Below are positions 28,402-36,751 of a stretch of DNA of 64,000 nt, one piece after another. The DNA lies in the NCBI GenBank assembly GCA_002256345.1, contig NKIY01000006.1:186001-250000 (forward strand), in the 5' to 3' direction. The position numbers were made by a program, and so were the translations under genes. The notes beneath the pieces are model-generated. The model had not been told where the DNA came from. It saw only the letters and a program-made list of their open reading frames with translations, and made no database searches. Origin of the DNA: Bradyrhizobiaceae bacterium PARB1. Its GTDB lineage: Bacteria; Pseudomonadota; Alphaproteobacteria; Rhizobiales; Xanthobacteraceae. The stretch's first letter is position 1. The number at the start of each line of letters is the position of its first letter.

Positions 28402-28721
28402 AAGCCTTTAAGTTTGGTATCTATGGACGTGTGGGCGTGCCCGCTTTTTAGGCTATGCCACTAAACTATCGAGATAATTTCCGTATCCAGGTAGGGTGGC
28501 CGTGGTTCTCCGCAACCTGTGGCGGTCGATTTTTCGGCTTTTCCGGCCAGTCTGCGCGGCTCGCTGTCGACTCGGTAAGCTTGTTGGGGACATACTCGGA
28601 AACGAACAAGCATTATGGTACCCATCAATCTGCTGTTCCCGGCCGTAACGTTCCGCCGCCGCCCTGGCGGTAGGCTGTGGTCTATCCCGCTCGATTTTGA
28701 GAAGATTTCGCCTTGCCAGTC

Positions 28722-28746
28722 GAACCTCTTGTGATTTCAACCCGAC
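28722..28746 (+). promoter_or_regulatory. Candidate ECF promoter of the sigma/anti-sigma operon
   Basis: GAACC (28722-28726) and CGAC (28743-28746) are separated by exactly 16 bases, the usual ECF -35/-10 layout. The predicted transcript start would leave a leader of about 13 bases before the GTG at 28766. This fits autoregulation by the ECF factor encoded immediately downstream. Confidence 0.5.
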
Positions 28747-28765
28747 CAATCCTGCGAGACGGACA

Positions 28766-29335
28766 GTGAGCGCGACCCAGGCGACGTCAGACGAAATCCT
28801 GATCGGCCGTATCGCGCAGGGCGACCGTCTCGCGATGCAAGTGCTTTACGGACGTCATCACGTCCGGGTGTTTCGCTTCGGCCTCCGGCTGGTGCGCAAC
28901 GAACAGATCGCGGAGGACCTTATTAGCGAGGTGTTCCTGGATGTCTGGCGTCAGGCCGGCAAGTTCGAGGGGCGTTCGGCCGTCTCGACCTGGCTGCTGG
29001 CCATTACGCGGTTCAAGGCGCTCTCCGCATTACGGAAGCGCAAGGATGCCGAGCTGGACGACGAAACCGCCAATGCGATCGAGGATACGTCGGACGATCC
29101 GGAAGTGACGGTCCAGAAGAAGGATAAAGGTGACGCCCTGCGACGCTGCTTGTCGTCGCTTTCGGCGGAACACCGCGAGATTGTCGACCTCGTCTACTAC
29201 CACGAGAAATCCGTGGAGGAGGTGGCCGAGCTGGTTGGAATTCCAGAGAACACCGTGAAAACGCGTCTGTTCTATGCGCGAAAGAAATTGGCCGAACTGC
29301 TGAAGGCAGCCGGCATTGAACGAGGCTGGCCATGA
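28766..29335 (+). CDS. ECF-type RNA polymerase sigma factor
   Basis: A 189-residue group IV sigma factor. The GTG at 28766 yields a short N-terminus (SATQATSDEILIGRIAQGDRLAM) before region 2 (VFRFGLRLVRNEQIAEDLISEVFLDVWRQAGKFEGR...). Region 4 reads LSAEHREIVDLVYYHEKSVEEVAELVGIPENTVKTRLFYARKKL. The frame continues upstream to 28697, but the extension overlaps the candidate promoter, so the shorter start is preferred. The stop overlaps the next gene's ATG, coupling it to the anti-sigma factor. Region 2 and 4 sequences are of the general RpoE-like/ECF type; the inducing signal is unknown. Confidence 0.9.
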   Translation: MSATQATSDEILIGRIAQGDRLAMQVLYGRHHVRVFRFGLRLVRNEQIAEDLISEVFLDVWRQAGKFEGRSAVSTWLLAITRFKALSALRKRKDAELDDETANAIEDTSDDPEVTVQKKDKGDALRRCLSSLSAEHREIVDLVYYHEKSVEEVAELVGIPENTVKTRLFYARKKLAELLKAAGIERGWP

Positions 29336-30126
29336 TGGCGATGAGCAACAGGATGCCGGAGCAGGAGCCGGGCGAGATTGAGGCATTGCTGCCTTGGCAC
29401 GCCGCAGGCACGCTCAACGCGCGTGACGCGCGGCGCGTCGAGGAGGCGCTCGCCCGTGATGCCGATCTCGCACGCCAGTATGAGGTGATCCGCGAGGAAT
29501 ATGCCGAGACCATCGCGCTCAACGAAAGTCTCGGCGCCCCGTCGGTCCGCGCGATGCAGAAACTGTTCACGGCCATCGATGCCGAGCCTGTCCGCAAGGA
29601 CACGTCGAAATCGGTCAGTTTTGGCGCGCGGCTTACCAGCTTCTTCGGCGGGCTGTCGCCGCGCACGTTGATGGCGGGCACCGCGATCGGCTGTCTCGCC
29701 ATCATGCTGCAGGCCGGTGTGATCGGCAGCATCGTTCTGCAACGCGAGGAGGGCGGTTTTCGTCCGCTGAGCCACGAGGCTGCGCCCCCTGCCGCGCCGA
29801 CCACATCCGCGCCAGCTTCTGCACCGGCGCAACGTAATGCTGCTCCGGCTGTTACCACGCGCTCGATGACCTCGTCACCGACCTCGCAACCCGCCGCAGC
29901 GAGCGACGGCCCGACCCGGTTGTTTGTTCGTTTCGCGCCGACTGCGCGGGTGTCGGACATCACTGCCTTGCTCGAGGCCTATCAGGGCACGATCGTCGGC
30001 AACGACAAGGACGGTCTGTTCCGTTTGCAGTTCGGCAGTCAGGCGATGACGAAAGATCAGGTCGCGGGCCTGATTCGCCGCCTCGAAAACGAAAAGATCG
30101 TCAGCATCGCGGTGCCGGCGCAATAA
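29332..30126 (+). CDS. Transmembrane anti-sigma factor, zinc-ligand-free
   Basis: A 264-residue single-pass membrane protein, coupled to the ECF gene by ATGA. The N-terminal domain (EIEALLPWHAAGTLNARDARRVEEALARDADLARQYE) has the anti-sigma fold signature, but the usual HxxxCxxC zinc ligands are missing. One membrane helix lies at about 107-135. The periplasmic part has an Ala/Pro/Thr-rich linker (140-185) and a compact C-terminal domain (about 194-264, RLFVRFAPTARVSDITALL...GLFRLQFG) that resembles peptidase-propeptide/inhibitor-like modules. It should sequester the sigma factor and release it on a periplasmic signal. Confidence 0.8.
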   Translation: MMAMSNRMPEQEPGEIEALLPWHAAGTLNARDARRVEEALARDADLARQYEVIREEYAETIALNESLGAPSVRAMQKLFTAIDAEPVRKDTSKSVSFGARLTSFFGGLSPRTLMAGTAIGCLAIMLQAGVIGSIVLQREEGGFRPLSHEAAPPAAPTTSAPASAPAQRNAAPAVTTRSMTSSPTSQPAAASDGPTRLFVRFAPTARVSDITALLEAYQGTIVGNDKDGLFRLQFGSQAMTKDQVAGLIRRLENEKIVSIAVPAQ

Positions 30127-30695
30127 CGGCGTCGGACGCCGGCGACGGCAAAATAGATCCGCGCATGTTGAACGTTTCTTGGCCAGCGCGGACATATGGA
30201 TATGGGAGCGGCGTTTCCTCCCCAGCGAGACCCCGTCCTCGGCGCGAGCGCCCAACCCGCGCCATGAGGTATCGCGTGACCCGTCCGGTTGTCCCCCCGG
30301 ACGGGTCTTTTCGTTTGCTCATCGTCGGGGAGATGACCGCCTGTTCCCCAAGCCCATGGATCAAAAAGAGAAAACGGTCGGGCGTGTTCCAGCTTGTTCA
30401 GGCAGCAGCGCCCGAAGCCGCCGCACAACCCCATCAGCCGAAGCGCAAGGCGGATGTTTAACGGTGCATTTATACGCAGTGTCGTATTTGTTCCAAGCTT
30501 CTGTGACATACAGCCCTTCATAGACTCGGCTTGACAGAAGAAGTGCAGATTCCACCGAGCTTTCCCGAAGCTTGCGCCCGGAAATTGTCAAATTACGGAC
30601 ACATTTTGCTAGACTGCGGGCGTTTTTCCACAGATTGTAGCTAAGTACCGGTCAGTGATTCTGTTGCGTTGATTCCGTTCTTCTCTTTTGCGGAC
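30127..30695. other. Intergenic region with terminator and small inverted repeat
   Basis: Between the anti-sigma gene and the TIGR03809 gene. It contains the intrinsic terminator 30278-30311, a small inverted repeat ATACG-N6-CGTAT (30472-30487), and an AT-richer stretch before the next gene with a poor promoter-like pair (TTGTCA at 30585, TAGACT at 30610, spacing 19). Open frames here look like chance frames. Confidence 0.55.
30278..30311 (+). terminator. Intrinsic terminator of the ECF/anti-sigma operon
   Basis: GACCCGTCCGG (30278-30288) pairs perfectly with CCGGACGGGTC (30297-30307) across an 8-base loop and is followed by TTTTCG. It lies 151 bases downstream of the anti-sigma stop codon. 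Confidence 0.8.
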
Positions 30696-31253
30696 ATGCA
30701 CATGTCACTGCATCCTTTGTTTGCCCGATCTGCTGCGCCGCTTTTCGGCGATCCGAAATCCCGCAAGGTCGCGGAACGTTGGTTTGCACTGGCCGAGCGG
30801 CGCCTCGCCTATCTCACCGAGCTGTTCGACAGCGGTCGCTGGCGCCGCTTTCACGACGAGGCCAAGTTCCTTGAGAACATCGCCGAAGCGAAGGACGCCG
30901 TGGCGCGCTGGCAGGCCATGGCGAATGGTGAGTTCGTTGCACCGGTGATCCGGGCTGCGCCGCCGCTGCAGCCGATCCTGGCTGCGATCGAAGACACTGT
31001 TGCCGAGATTGCGGTCCCGGTCGAGCAGTATCAAGCCGAGGTGCTGTCCTTCGAGGACGGCGTGGCCCAACGCGACGCTGCGCGCCGGCCGCATCGCGTC
31101 GCGTTGAGCGACGTGATCGTGAACCACGCGGACACCGAAGGTGACGCCACGCCGCACGAGGCGGAGCGGCCGATGCATGCGGTCTCGCCGCTCGACCTGT
31201 TCGATCACGACGCCATCGTTGCCCGCTATCCGATGCTGCGTGCCGCGATGTGA
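30696..31253 (+). CDS. TIGR03809-family conserved hypothetical protein
   Basis: A 185-residue soluble protein. The N-terminal half (RKVAERWFALAERRLAYLTELFDSGRWRRFH...FLENIAEAKDAVARW) is the recognisable TIGR03809 pattern, a helical family of Bradyrhizobium/Rhodopseudomonas-type genomes with unknown function. The C-terminal half is acidic and less conserved. Start uncertain: ATG 30696 or ATG 30702; an upstream TTG frame to 30669 is unlikely. It is convergent with the TIGR03808 gene, 65 bases apart, the pairing I remember for these two families. Confidence 0.72.
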   Translation: MHMSLHPLFARSAAPLFGDPKSRKVAERWFALAERRLAYLTELFDSGRWRRFHDEAKFLENIAEAKDAVARWQAMANGEFVAPVIRAAPPLQPILAAIEDTVAEIAVPVEQYQAEVLSFEDGVAQRDAARRPHRVALSDVIVNHADTEGDATPHEAERPMHAVSPLDLFDHDAIVARYPMLRAAM

Positions 31254-31318
31254 CACCACATGCGCCTGCGACAGCGGGCGCTTGCTTGGTGCGCTCACGC
31301 CTGACGCATAAGCGTGCT

Positions 31319-32683
31319 CTATCGCACCGTGTTTCCCGACAAAGCAATCTGCGCAAAGCTCTGAGCGCCTTTCGCCGTCAAGTCGGGCGTTGTCGGCTTG
31401 GCGTGATCGAGGCCGACCACGGCGCCGCGCGCGGCTCCTGAAATCATGTTGTTGCTGACCAGCGCCGTACCTGCGCCGGGCATCACTGAGACGCCAATGC
31501 CGACAAAGGCATTGCGCACCACATTGCCGGATATGGCGACGTCGCGCAGATATTTGCCCCAGCCGGCGATGATGCCGAAAGACGGTGCGTTCTCCACCAC
31601 ATTGCCGCTCACTGCGGCGTCGGCCTCCACATAGATGCCGACGCCGGCATCGTCATCCGGCGCGGTGCCGATCGGCCGCTTCGGAATCAGGTTGCGAATG
31701 ATGTTGCCCTGGACGACTGCGATGCGGCCGCCTTCGTTGAAGTTGCACACGGAGACGCCGAACGCCGCGCCGTCCACGGTGTTGTTGGCGATGACGGCAC
31801 CCTCGAAGGCGAATTCCGAATACAGTGCGACCTCACGCACCTGCGACACGCTATTGCCGGTGATGTGGATATTGGAGGCCGAGTTGCCGCGCACCGCTGA
31901 ATAGTCGCAATTACGGATGCGGTTGCCGGATACGATCACATTGCCGGCGCGATACGCATTGATGGCATTGCCATACTGGCCGGAGCCGCCGGGGCCGGCC
32001 TTGACGTCCTCGATGCGGTTGTCGATCACTTGCGTGCCGTCATCGCCGATGGCGCTGCGAAGGATTTCGATGCCGTTGCTGCGGGTGTTGGCGATGGTGT
32101 TTTGGGCGACGAGCAGGCCGTTGCCGTCGAAGGAAACGATGGCGGTGGTGCCGATGTCCGAGAAGTCGTTGCCGCGCAGCGCGCCGGCGCAGCGTTCAAG
32201 CCAGATGCCGGCATTGCCGCTTTTCAGAATGGTGCAGTCGTCGATCCGGATGTCGTCGCTCTGGACGATCTGCACGAGGCCGGTGCGGGGCGGTAGCGTT
32301 GCGTAATTGCCGTCGAGGGTGAGGCCGCTCAGGTTCACGTAGTCGGCGCCTTGTGCCTCGAACAGCGTCCCGCCGCCGCCGATGAAGGTGAGCGTCGTGG
32401 CGCCGCGGATGCCGACCAACTGCGTGCCGCGCGCGAGTTTCAGTGTGGCTGTACGATAGTTTCCGGGCGGCAGTACCAGCGGCGCCTGCAGCCGCGTCGC
32501 ATCGTCGATGGCGCGTTGCAGCGCGCGGGTCTGGTCATCCTGGGTGTTGGAGCGCACGCCATATTGTGTCGCGTCGCGCCCGAGTGCGGAGGGCAGGGGC
32601 GCAGCCTCCGCGCGCGATGCGACGATTACCCCGGCCGCGCCGAGCGCGGAGGCATTCAACAACTGGCGGCGGTCGGTGATCAT
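31319..32683 (-). CDS. Tat-exported parallel beta-helix repeat protein, TIGR03808 family
   Basis: A 454-residue protein. The start at 32683 opens directly into a twin-arginine signal (TDRRQLLNASALGAAGVIVA, cleavage near AEA); an in-frame ATG 36 bases upstream would bury it. The mature part begins with a pectate-lyase-like opening (TRALQRAIDDATRLQAPLVLPPGNYRT) and continues with at least ten imperfect beta-helix coils of the form xxVSGNxIxNxxxxGI (for example GNVIVSGNRIRNC, NIHITGNSVSQV, DVAISGNVVRNA). This is the TIGR03808 pattern. Folded export through Tat suggests it folds in the cytoplasm. Enzymatic activity is not evident; no catalytic Asp/Arg set of pectate lyases is obvious. Confidence 0.85.
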   Translation of the reverse strand: MITDRRQLLNASALGAAGVIVASRAEAAPLPSALGRDATQYGVRSNTQDDQTRALQRAIDDATRLQAPLVLPPGNYRTATLKLARGTQLVGIRGATTLTFIGGGGTLFEAQGADYVNLSGLTLDGNYATLPPRTGLVQIVQSDDIRIDDCTILKSGNAGIWLERCAGALRGNDFSDIGTTAIVSFDGNGLLVAQNTIANTRSNGIEILRSAIGDDGTQVIDNRIEDVKAGPGGSGQYGNAINAYRAGNVIVSGNRIRNCDYSAVRGNSASNIHITGNSVSQVREVALYSEFAFEGAVIANNTVDGAAFGVSVCNFNEGGRIAVVQGNIIRNLIPKRPIGTAPDDDAGVGIYVEADAAVSGNVVENAPSFGIIAGWGKYLRDVAISGNVVRNAFVGIGVSVMPGAGTALVSNNMISGAARGAVVGLDHAKPTTPDLTAKGAQSFAQIALSGNTVR

Positions 32684-33331
32684 AAGGCGGATCCGGTGAC
32701 AGGAGATATTGCTCACCATACGCGATTGGCGCGGCGGTTCGGGCGGGGCAGCGGGACACGGTTAATGTTCATGGCCCGTGATTGCAGAGCGAATGAGGCA
32801 AAAGACACGCAGCACCCGCACCACATGTCGTTGCCCGACTGGATCTGGCAACCCAACTGGCGCCGACCTCCTGGCTTTTAGGGTGGGTAAAGCGCAGCGT
32901 GCCAACCATCGAGCCTGTCACTCTGTGAAGACTGATTTTTGGAGGCACGCCGCTTTATTCCTTTGCCCTCCTGCGATCCGGCAAATCGCTCCCACCTTGT
33001 TCTTGATAATATTCCTTCTTGGCCTATCTTCGCCCCGTCCGTCCCCCGATGAGAGGGACGAGCGTGATCGTGACGGAAGCGGGGCCGGATGCGGTGGACG
33101 CCAAGGATAGGGCGTCGCACGGTGCCAGGAAGATGTCCGCCTGCGGGTGGGACGCACCCTTGCCAGACCTGCCGCTGGCTTGGAGACGGTAGGGCGCCAC
33201 ATCCGAGCATGGGGAGAGAGCCCACCCGTCTCGATGCTCGCTAAACGCTCGCATCGATCTACTTTCCCCACGGCACGTGGCTGCGCCACGCTTGGGAGGG
33301 AGAAGTCGAGCGCTCCAAGCGCTATTGGGCG
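32684..33331. other. Intergenic region, repeat remnant
   Basis: These 648 bases hold no gene I can support. Part of it (33026-33102) matches a dispersed Bradyrhizobiaceae repeat, and several short open frames have no ribosome sites or familiar protein patterns. A hairpin-capable stretch (CCACGGCACGTGGCTGCGCCACG) lies around 33270-33292. Confidence 0.55.
33026..33102. repeat. Fragment of a dispersed Bradyrhizobiaceae repeat
   Basis: The stretch from TATCTTCGCCCCGTCCGTCC through GATGAGAGGGACG to GGATGCGGTGGACGCC resembles, from memory, a long repeat present in many copies in Bradyrhizobium genomes (often mis-annotated as a small protein). The rest of that element is not recognisable here, so this is a diverged or truncated copy. 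Confidence 0.45.
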
Positions 33332-33595
33332 TTACACACTCCGACCCTTCAGCAGCAGTTGAAAGTCTTTCTGCTCTTGGGCATCGCGCTCGTTCTTCTC
33401 CGGGCTTTCCCCCGGCTCGGCTTGGCAAGGCCGGATCTGGTAATCATTGTCGAGCACACGGCGTGGCGTCGGCTGGCCGCCTGCGCTTTCCACATCGGTT
33501 ACGAGGCCGCTCTCGGCGGCCAGTTTCCAGACATCGGCCTCGCTCGGATAGGCCTTGCTCAATTTGGCGTCGTCACAGAACAGTGCGTAGGGCAT
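33332..33595 (-). CDS. Conserved hypothetical protein (87 aa)
   Basis: A small soluble protein opening MPYALFCDDAKLSKAYPSEADVWKLA, a pattern I recognise from unnamed proteins of Bradyrhizobium and relatives. The central part is VLDNDYQIRPC, and the C-terminus is charged (EKNERDAQEQKDFQLLLKG). The ATG at 33595 has CCGGAG eight bases upstream; the frame also runs further upstream without such a site. No domain or function is known to me. It stands alone downstream of the MFS gene on the same strand. Confidence 0.7.
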   Translation of the reverse strand: MPYALFCDDAKLSKAYPSEADVWKLAAESGLVTDVESAGGQPTPRRVLDNDYQIRPCQAEPGESPEKNERDAQEQKDFQLLLKGRSV

Positions 33596-33719
33596 CGGAT
33601 CGCTCCGGAAATATTGCGGTCGAATAACGTCTATCGTGGCGCCGGGTTCGCACCGCGCGTCGCACGCATTTCCAATGGGCATTGTAAGTCCGCGCAGCCG
33701 CTCGAGGCAGCGTGCGCGT

Positions 33720-34970
33720 TCAGCTCACCGTTTTGTGAGGCCTGAACAGGCGGCCCTTCTCGACCACGACGACTACCGCCAGAGCGGCGAGCGTGCAGGC
33801 GAACAGGCCGGTCGCGAACGGCAACAGAGTGCCGTCATAATGCTGGCCGATGAACGCGCCGATGGCGATGCCAAGCAGCGTGGTCAGCGTGCCGTAAAGC
33901 GAAGAGGCGGTGCCGGCGATATGGCCTTGCGGCTCCATTGCCAGCGCCGTGAAATTCGAGAACATCAGGCCGAAGGCGAACATCATCAGCATCGACAGCG
34001 CGATGAACAGCCAGAGCGGCAGGAAGCCGGCCTCTGCGGCAAGCAGCATCAGGGCGCCGATGGTAACGAAGCCCACCAGCGCGGCATGCGACAGCGCACG
34101 CATCCCGAAGCGGTGAACGACACGGGCGTTGAAGAAGCCGGCGATGGCGATACCGAAAGCGATGGAGGCGAAGGCCAGCGGGAAATAAGACCCGAGATGA
34201 AAGATCTCGGTGAAAACTTGCTGCGAAGTGAAGACGAAAGCGAACAACGCGCCCTGCAAAGTGCCGGCGGCGAAGCCGTAGCCGATCGTCTGCCGGTGGC
34301 TGATCGTCTGCCAATAGGCGAACATGACATCGCGGATGGCGAGCGAGCGCCGTTTGGCGACCGGCAGCGTCTCCGGGAGCCGTGAGGCGCTCCAGACCAG
34401 CGCCAGCAGGCCGTAAACGATCAGCACCGCGAAAATGCCGCGCCATTCGGTGAGCAGCATCAGTGCCTGACCGAAGGATGGTGCGACCACGGGCACGGAG
34501 ATGAACACCATCATCGCCAGCGACATCACGCCGGCCATGCGGCCGCCGGAATAGCAGTCGCGCACGATCGAGACCGCGATTACGCGGGTTGCCGCGGTGC
34601 CCATGCCCTGTAGCAGACGGGCCAGCAGCAGCATTTCGAAGGATGGCGCCACCAGCGCCAGCACGCTCGCCACGCAATAGACGCCCATGCCCGCAAGCAG
34701 GATCGGGCGACGGCCATAGCGATCCGACAGTGGGCCGATGGCAAACTGCGCCACGCCAAAACCGAGCAGAAACACCGACAGCACCGTCTGCAAGTGGTTG
34801 CCGTCGGAAATCCTGAAGGCCGCACCGAGATGCGGCAGCGCCGGCAGCATGATGTCCATGGCAAGCGGATTCAGCGCCATGATCGCAGCGATCATGGCGA
34901 CGAATTCGGCAAAGCGCATGGGGAGATGCGCGGGCGAGGTCACCGGCGCGTCGGCATTGATGTCGGTCAC
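33720..34970 (-). CDS. MFS multidrug efflux transporter, Bcr/CflA (DHA1) type
   Basis: A 416-residue 12-helix antiporter. The GTG start at 34970 has AGGGA at good spacing and gives a short cytosolic N-terminus before helix 1 (EFVAMIAAIMALNPLAMDIMLPALPHL), which carries the DHA1 pattern of Bcr/CflA drug exporters. The loop 2-3 motif A is GPLSDRYGRRPILLAGMGVY and the motif C-like region in helix 5 is VFISVPVVAPSFGQ. The long in-frame extension to 35144 would overlap the end of the peptidase gene and is rejected. It follows the methylmalonyl-CoA operon on the same strand after 124 bases. Confidence 0.88.
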   Translation of the reverse strand: MTDINADAPVTSPAHLPMRFAEFVAMIAAIMALNPLAMDIMLPALPHLGAAFRISDGNHLQTVLSVFLLGFGVAQFAIGPLSDRYGRRPILLAGMGVYCVASVLALVAPSFEMLLLARLLQGMGTAATRVIAVSIVRDCYSGGRMAGVMSLAMMVFISVPVVAPSFGQALMLLTEWRGIFAVLIVYGLLALVWSASRLPETLPVAKRRSLAIRDVMFAYWQTISHRQTIGYGFAAGTLQGALFAFVFTSQQVFTEIFHLGSYFPLAFASIAFGIAIAGFFNARVVHRFGMRALSHAALVGFVTIGALMLLAAEAGFLPLWLFIALSMLMMFAFGLMFSNFTALAMEPQGHIAGTASSLYGTLTTLLGIAIGAFIGQHYDGTLLPFATGLFACTLAALAVVVVVEKGRLFRPHKTVS

Positions 34971-35094
34971 GGAAAAGTCCCTGGAAGATGGGTGCCATTT
35001 GATCGCGGATGCTGCGCTGCACAAGGAGGGTTTCAGCATGGCTGCATCGCGCCGGGCCGCGAGACGGGCGGTAAATATCCGCCGTGCCCGGAAT

Positions 35095-35754
35095 TCAGGC
35101 GATTTCTGTTGTGGCCCCGCGAGCGTTTCGCGCTGCGCGGACAAGGCGGACCATTTCCAGCAGGATCGCCTCGCCGGCGTCAGTAAGTTCGTCCACGGTC
35201 ATCCGAGGCGAGGCCGTGTCGGAGGCGGTGAGCGGCACATGGACGAAGGCAGCGAGTTTCGGGCCGGCCGGAGCCCGGGTCGCTTCTATGGCGCGCCATG
35301 ACAGGTAGTTGCAGAGATATCGCCCGGCATCGCGCGAGATGTGGACATCGGCGCCGGTGAGGCGGGCGGCCTGCAACAGGCGCGCGGTGTGCGGCCCGAA
35401 CATCTGCGCATCGGCGCCGGGCACGATAAAGCCGCGGCGCACCGGCGTGCCATCGGCATCGGGCCACAGCATGGAGACGGCATTGCGGGCCCGCGTCTCG
35501 ATGCGGATGTGAGGCGTGCGCGCGGCGAGGCCGAAGCTGAGCAGTGCATCGGGGCGATGGCGCACGATAAGCTCCGGCAATTCGCGATCGACGGCGGTAT
35601 AGCTGACGTCGAAGATGTGAGCGATGCGGGCGACATCGACAAATGCCGGACGTCGAAGCGTCGCAAGCTTCCGCACCAGAGGCATGGTCGGATTGACGGG
35701 CGCGCCGGGGAAGGGGCCGAAGCCGGTGATGAGGATGCGCGGTGCCTCGCCCAT
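35095..35754 (-). CDS. pcp: Pyroglutamyl-peptidase I family (peptidase C15)
   Basis: A 219-residue cysteine peptidase that removes N-terminal pyroglutamate. The opening ILITGFGPFPGAPVNP is diagnostic, and the catalytic triad can be placed: Glu86 in IRIETRARN, Cys148 in DAGRYLCN and His172 in AFVHVPL. All three are intact. The gene starts 7 bases after the meaB stop codon and so is probably the last gene of the methylmalonyl-CoA mutase operon, although a metabolic link is not obvious. Confidence 0.88.
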   Translation of the reverse strand: MGEAPRILITGFGPFPGAPVNPTMPLVRKLATLRRPAFVDVARIAHIFDVSYTAVDRELPELIVRHRPDALLSFGLAARTPHIRIETRARNAVSMLWPDADGTPVRRGFIVPGADAQMFGPHTARLLQAARLTGADVHISRDAGRYLCNYLSWRAIEATRAPAGPKLAAFVHVPLTASDTASPRMTVDELTDAGEAILLEMVRLVRAARNARGATTEIA

Positions 35755-35761
35755 CGCGCCC

Positions 35762-36751
35762 TCAGTCCTTCAGCAGATCCACGATGGTTTCCGCCGCAAC
35801 GGCGGGCGTCATCTTGCCGTCAGCGACATCGCGCTCGGCCTGTTTGACCTTGCCACGAATGACGGGATCGCCGCGCAGCCGCGCTTTCAGGCGATCCTCC
35901 AGCATGGTCCACATCCACTTCACTTGCTGGTCGCGCCGACGCACAGCGAAATCGCCGGACGCATTCATCGCCGTGCGATGCGCGACGACTTTCTCCCACA
36001 GCTCGGCGATGCCCGTTTTCGCCAGCGCCGAATAGGTCACCACCGGCGGGTGCCAATGTTCCGAACGTGGCGCAAGGATATGCAGGGCGCCGCGATAATC
36101 TGCGGCGGTGATGTTGGCGCGCTTGAGATTGTCGCCATCGGCCTTGTTGATGGCGATCATGTCGGCGAGTTCGATCAGGCCTTTCTTGATCCCCTGCAAT
36201 TCGTCGCCGCCGCCGGGCAGCATCAGGGCAAGGAAAAAGTCGGTCATGTCGCAGACTGCAGTTTCCGACTGGCCGATGCCGACGGTCTCGATGAGCACGA
36301 CATCGAAGCCTGCGGCCTCGCACAGCAGCATTGCCTCGCGCGTCTTCGCCGCGACACCGCCGAGTGTGCCCGAGGAAGGCGAGGGACGGATGAAGGCATC
36401 GGGATGTGCGGAAAGATCGTTCATCCGCGTCTTGTCGCCGAGAATCGACCCGCCGGTACGTGCCGAGGATGGGTCCACCGCCAGCACTGCGACCTTCTGG
36501 CCTTGGCCGATCAGATACATGCCGAGCACGTCGATAGTCGTCGACTTGCCGACGCCGGGCGAGCCGGTGATACCGACGCGGAACGCGCTGCCGGTGTGCG
36601 GCAGCAGTTGCTGGACCAGCTCACGTGCAGCCGCCTGATGATCCGCACGCCGGCTCTCCACCAGCGTGATCCCGCGCGCGAGGGCTGCGCGCGAACCGGC
36701 GCGGATATTGCAAGCGAGAGCGTAGATATCGATGGGCTTTGCGGGGGTCAC
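35762..36751 (-). CDS. meaB: Methylmalonyl-CoA mutase-associated GTPase MeaB
   Basis: A 329-residue G3E-family GTPase that protects and reloads the cobalamin mutase. The P-loop is GSPGVGKST (63-71), followed by VLAVDPSSARTGGSILGDKTRM (switch region typical of MeaB/ArgK), ETVGIGQSETAVCDM (Walker B region) and the base-recognition motif NKAD. The C-terminal helical dimerisation arm is present. The ATG overlaps the stop of the preceding gene by 4 bases (ATGA), and the partner mutase subunits are encoded in the same run of genes, which supports the assignment. Confidence 0.95.
   Translation of the reverse strand: MTPAKPIDIYALACNIRAGSRAALARGITLVESRRADHQAAARELVQQLLPHTGSAFRVGITGSPGVGKSTTIDVLGMYLIGQGQKVAVLAVDPSSARTGGSILGDKTRMNDLSAHPDAFIRPSPSSGTLGGVAAKTREAMLLCEAAGFDVVLIETVGIGQSETAVCDMTDFFLALMLPGGGDELQGIKKGLIELADMIAINKADGDNLKRANITAADYRGALHILAPRSEHWHPPVVTYSALAKTGIAELWEKVVAHRTAMNASGDFAVRRRDQQVKWMWTMLEDRLKARLRGDPVIRGKVKQAERDVADGKMTPAVAAETIVDLLKD

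Larger units (their letters stand above)
28359..28765. other. Intergenic region between divergent GGDEF and ECF genes
   Basis: These 407 bases hold no convincing gene. They contain the inverted repeat 28385-28401, the candidate ECF promoter 28722-28746, and lower-GC sequence that probably carries the GGDEF promoter. A short plus-strand open frame (28455-28673) lacks a ribosome site and any recognisable protein pattern. Confidence 0.6.

Noticed and set aside
34971-35144. N-terminal extension of the MFS gene to 35144
   Set aside because: It would overlap the peptidase gene and adds a basic, non-membrane stretch. The GTG at 34970 has a better ribosome site.
35754-36751. ArgK/arginine-transport kinase function for the G3E GTPase
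   Set aside because: The old ArgK name is a misassignment. The neighbouring mutase genes identify it as MeaB.
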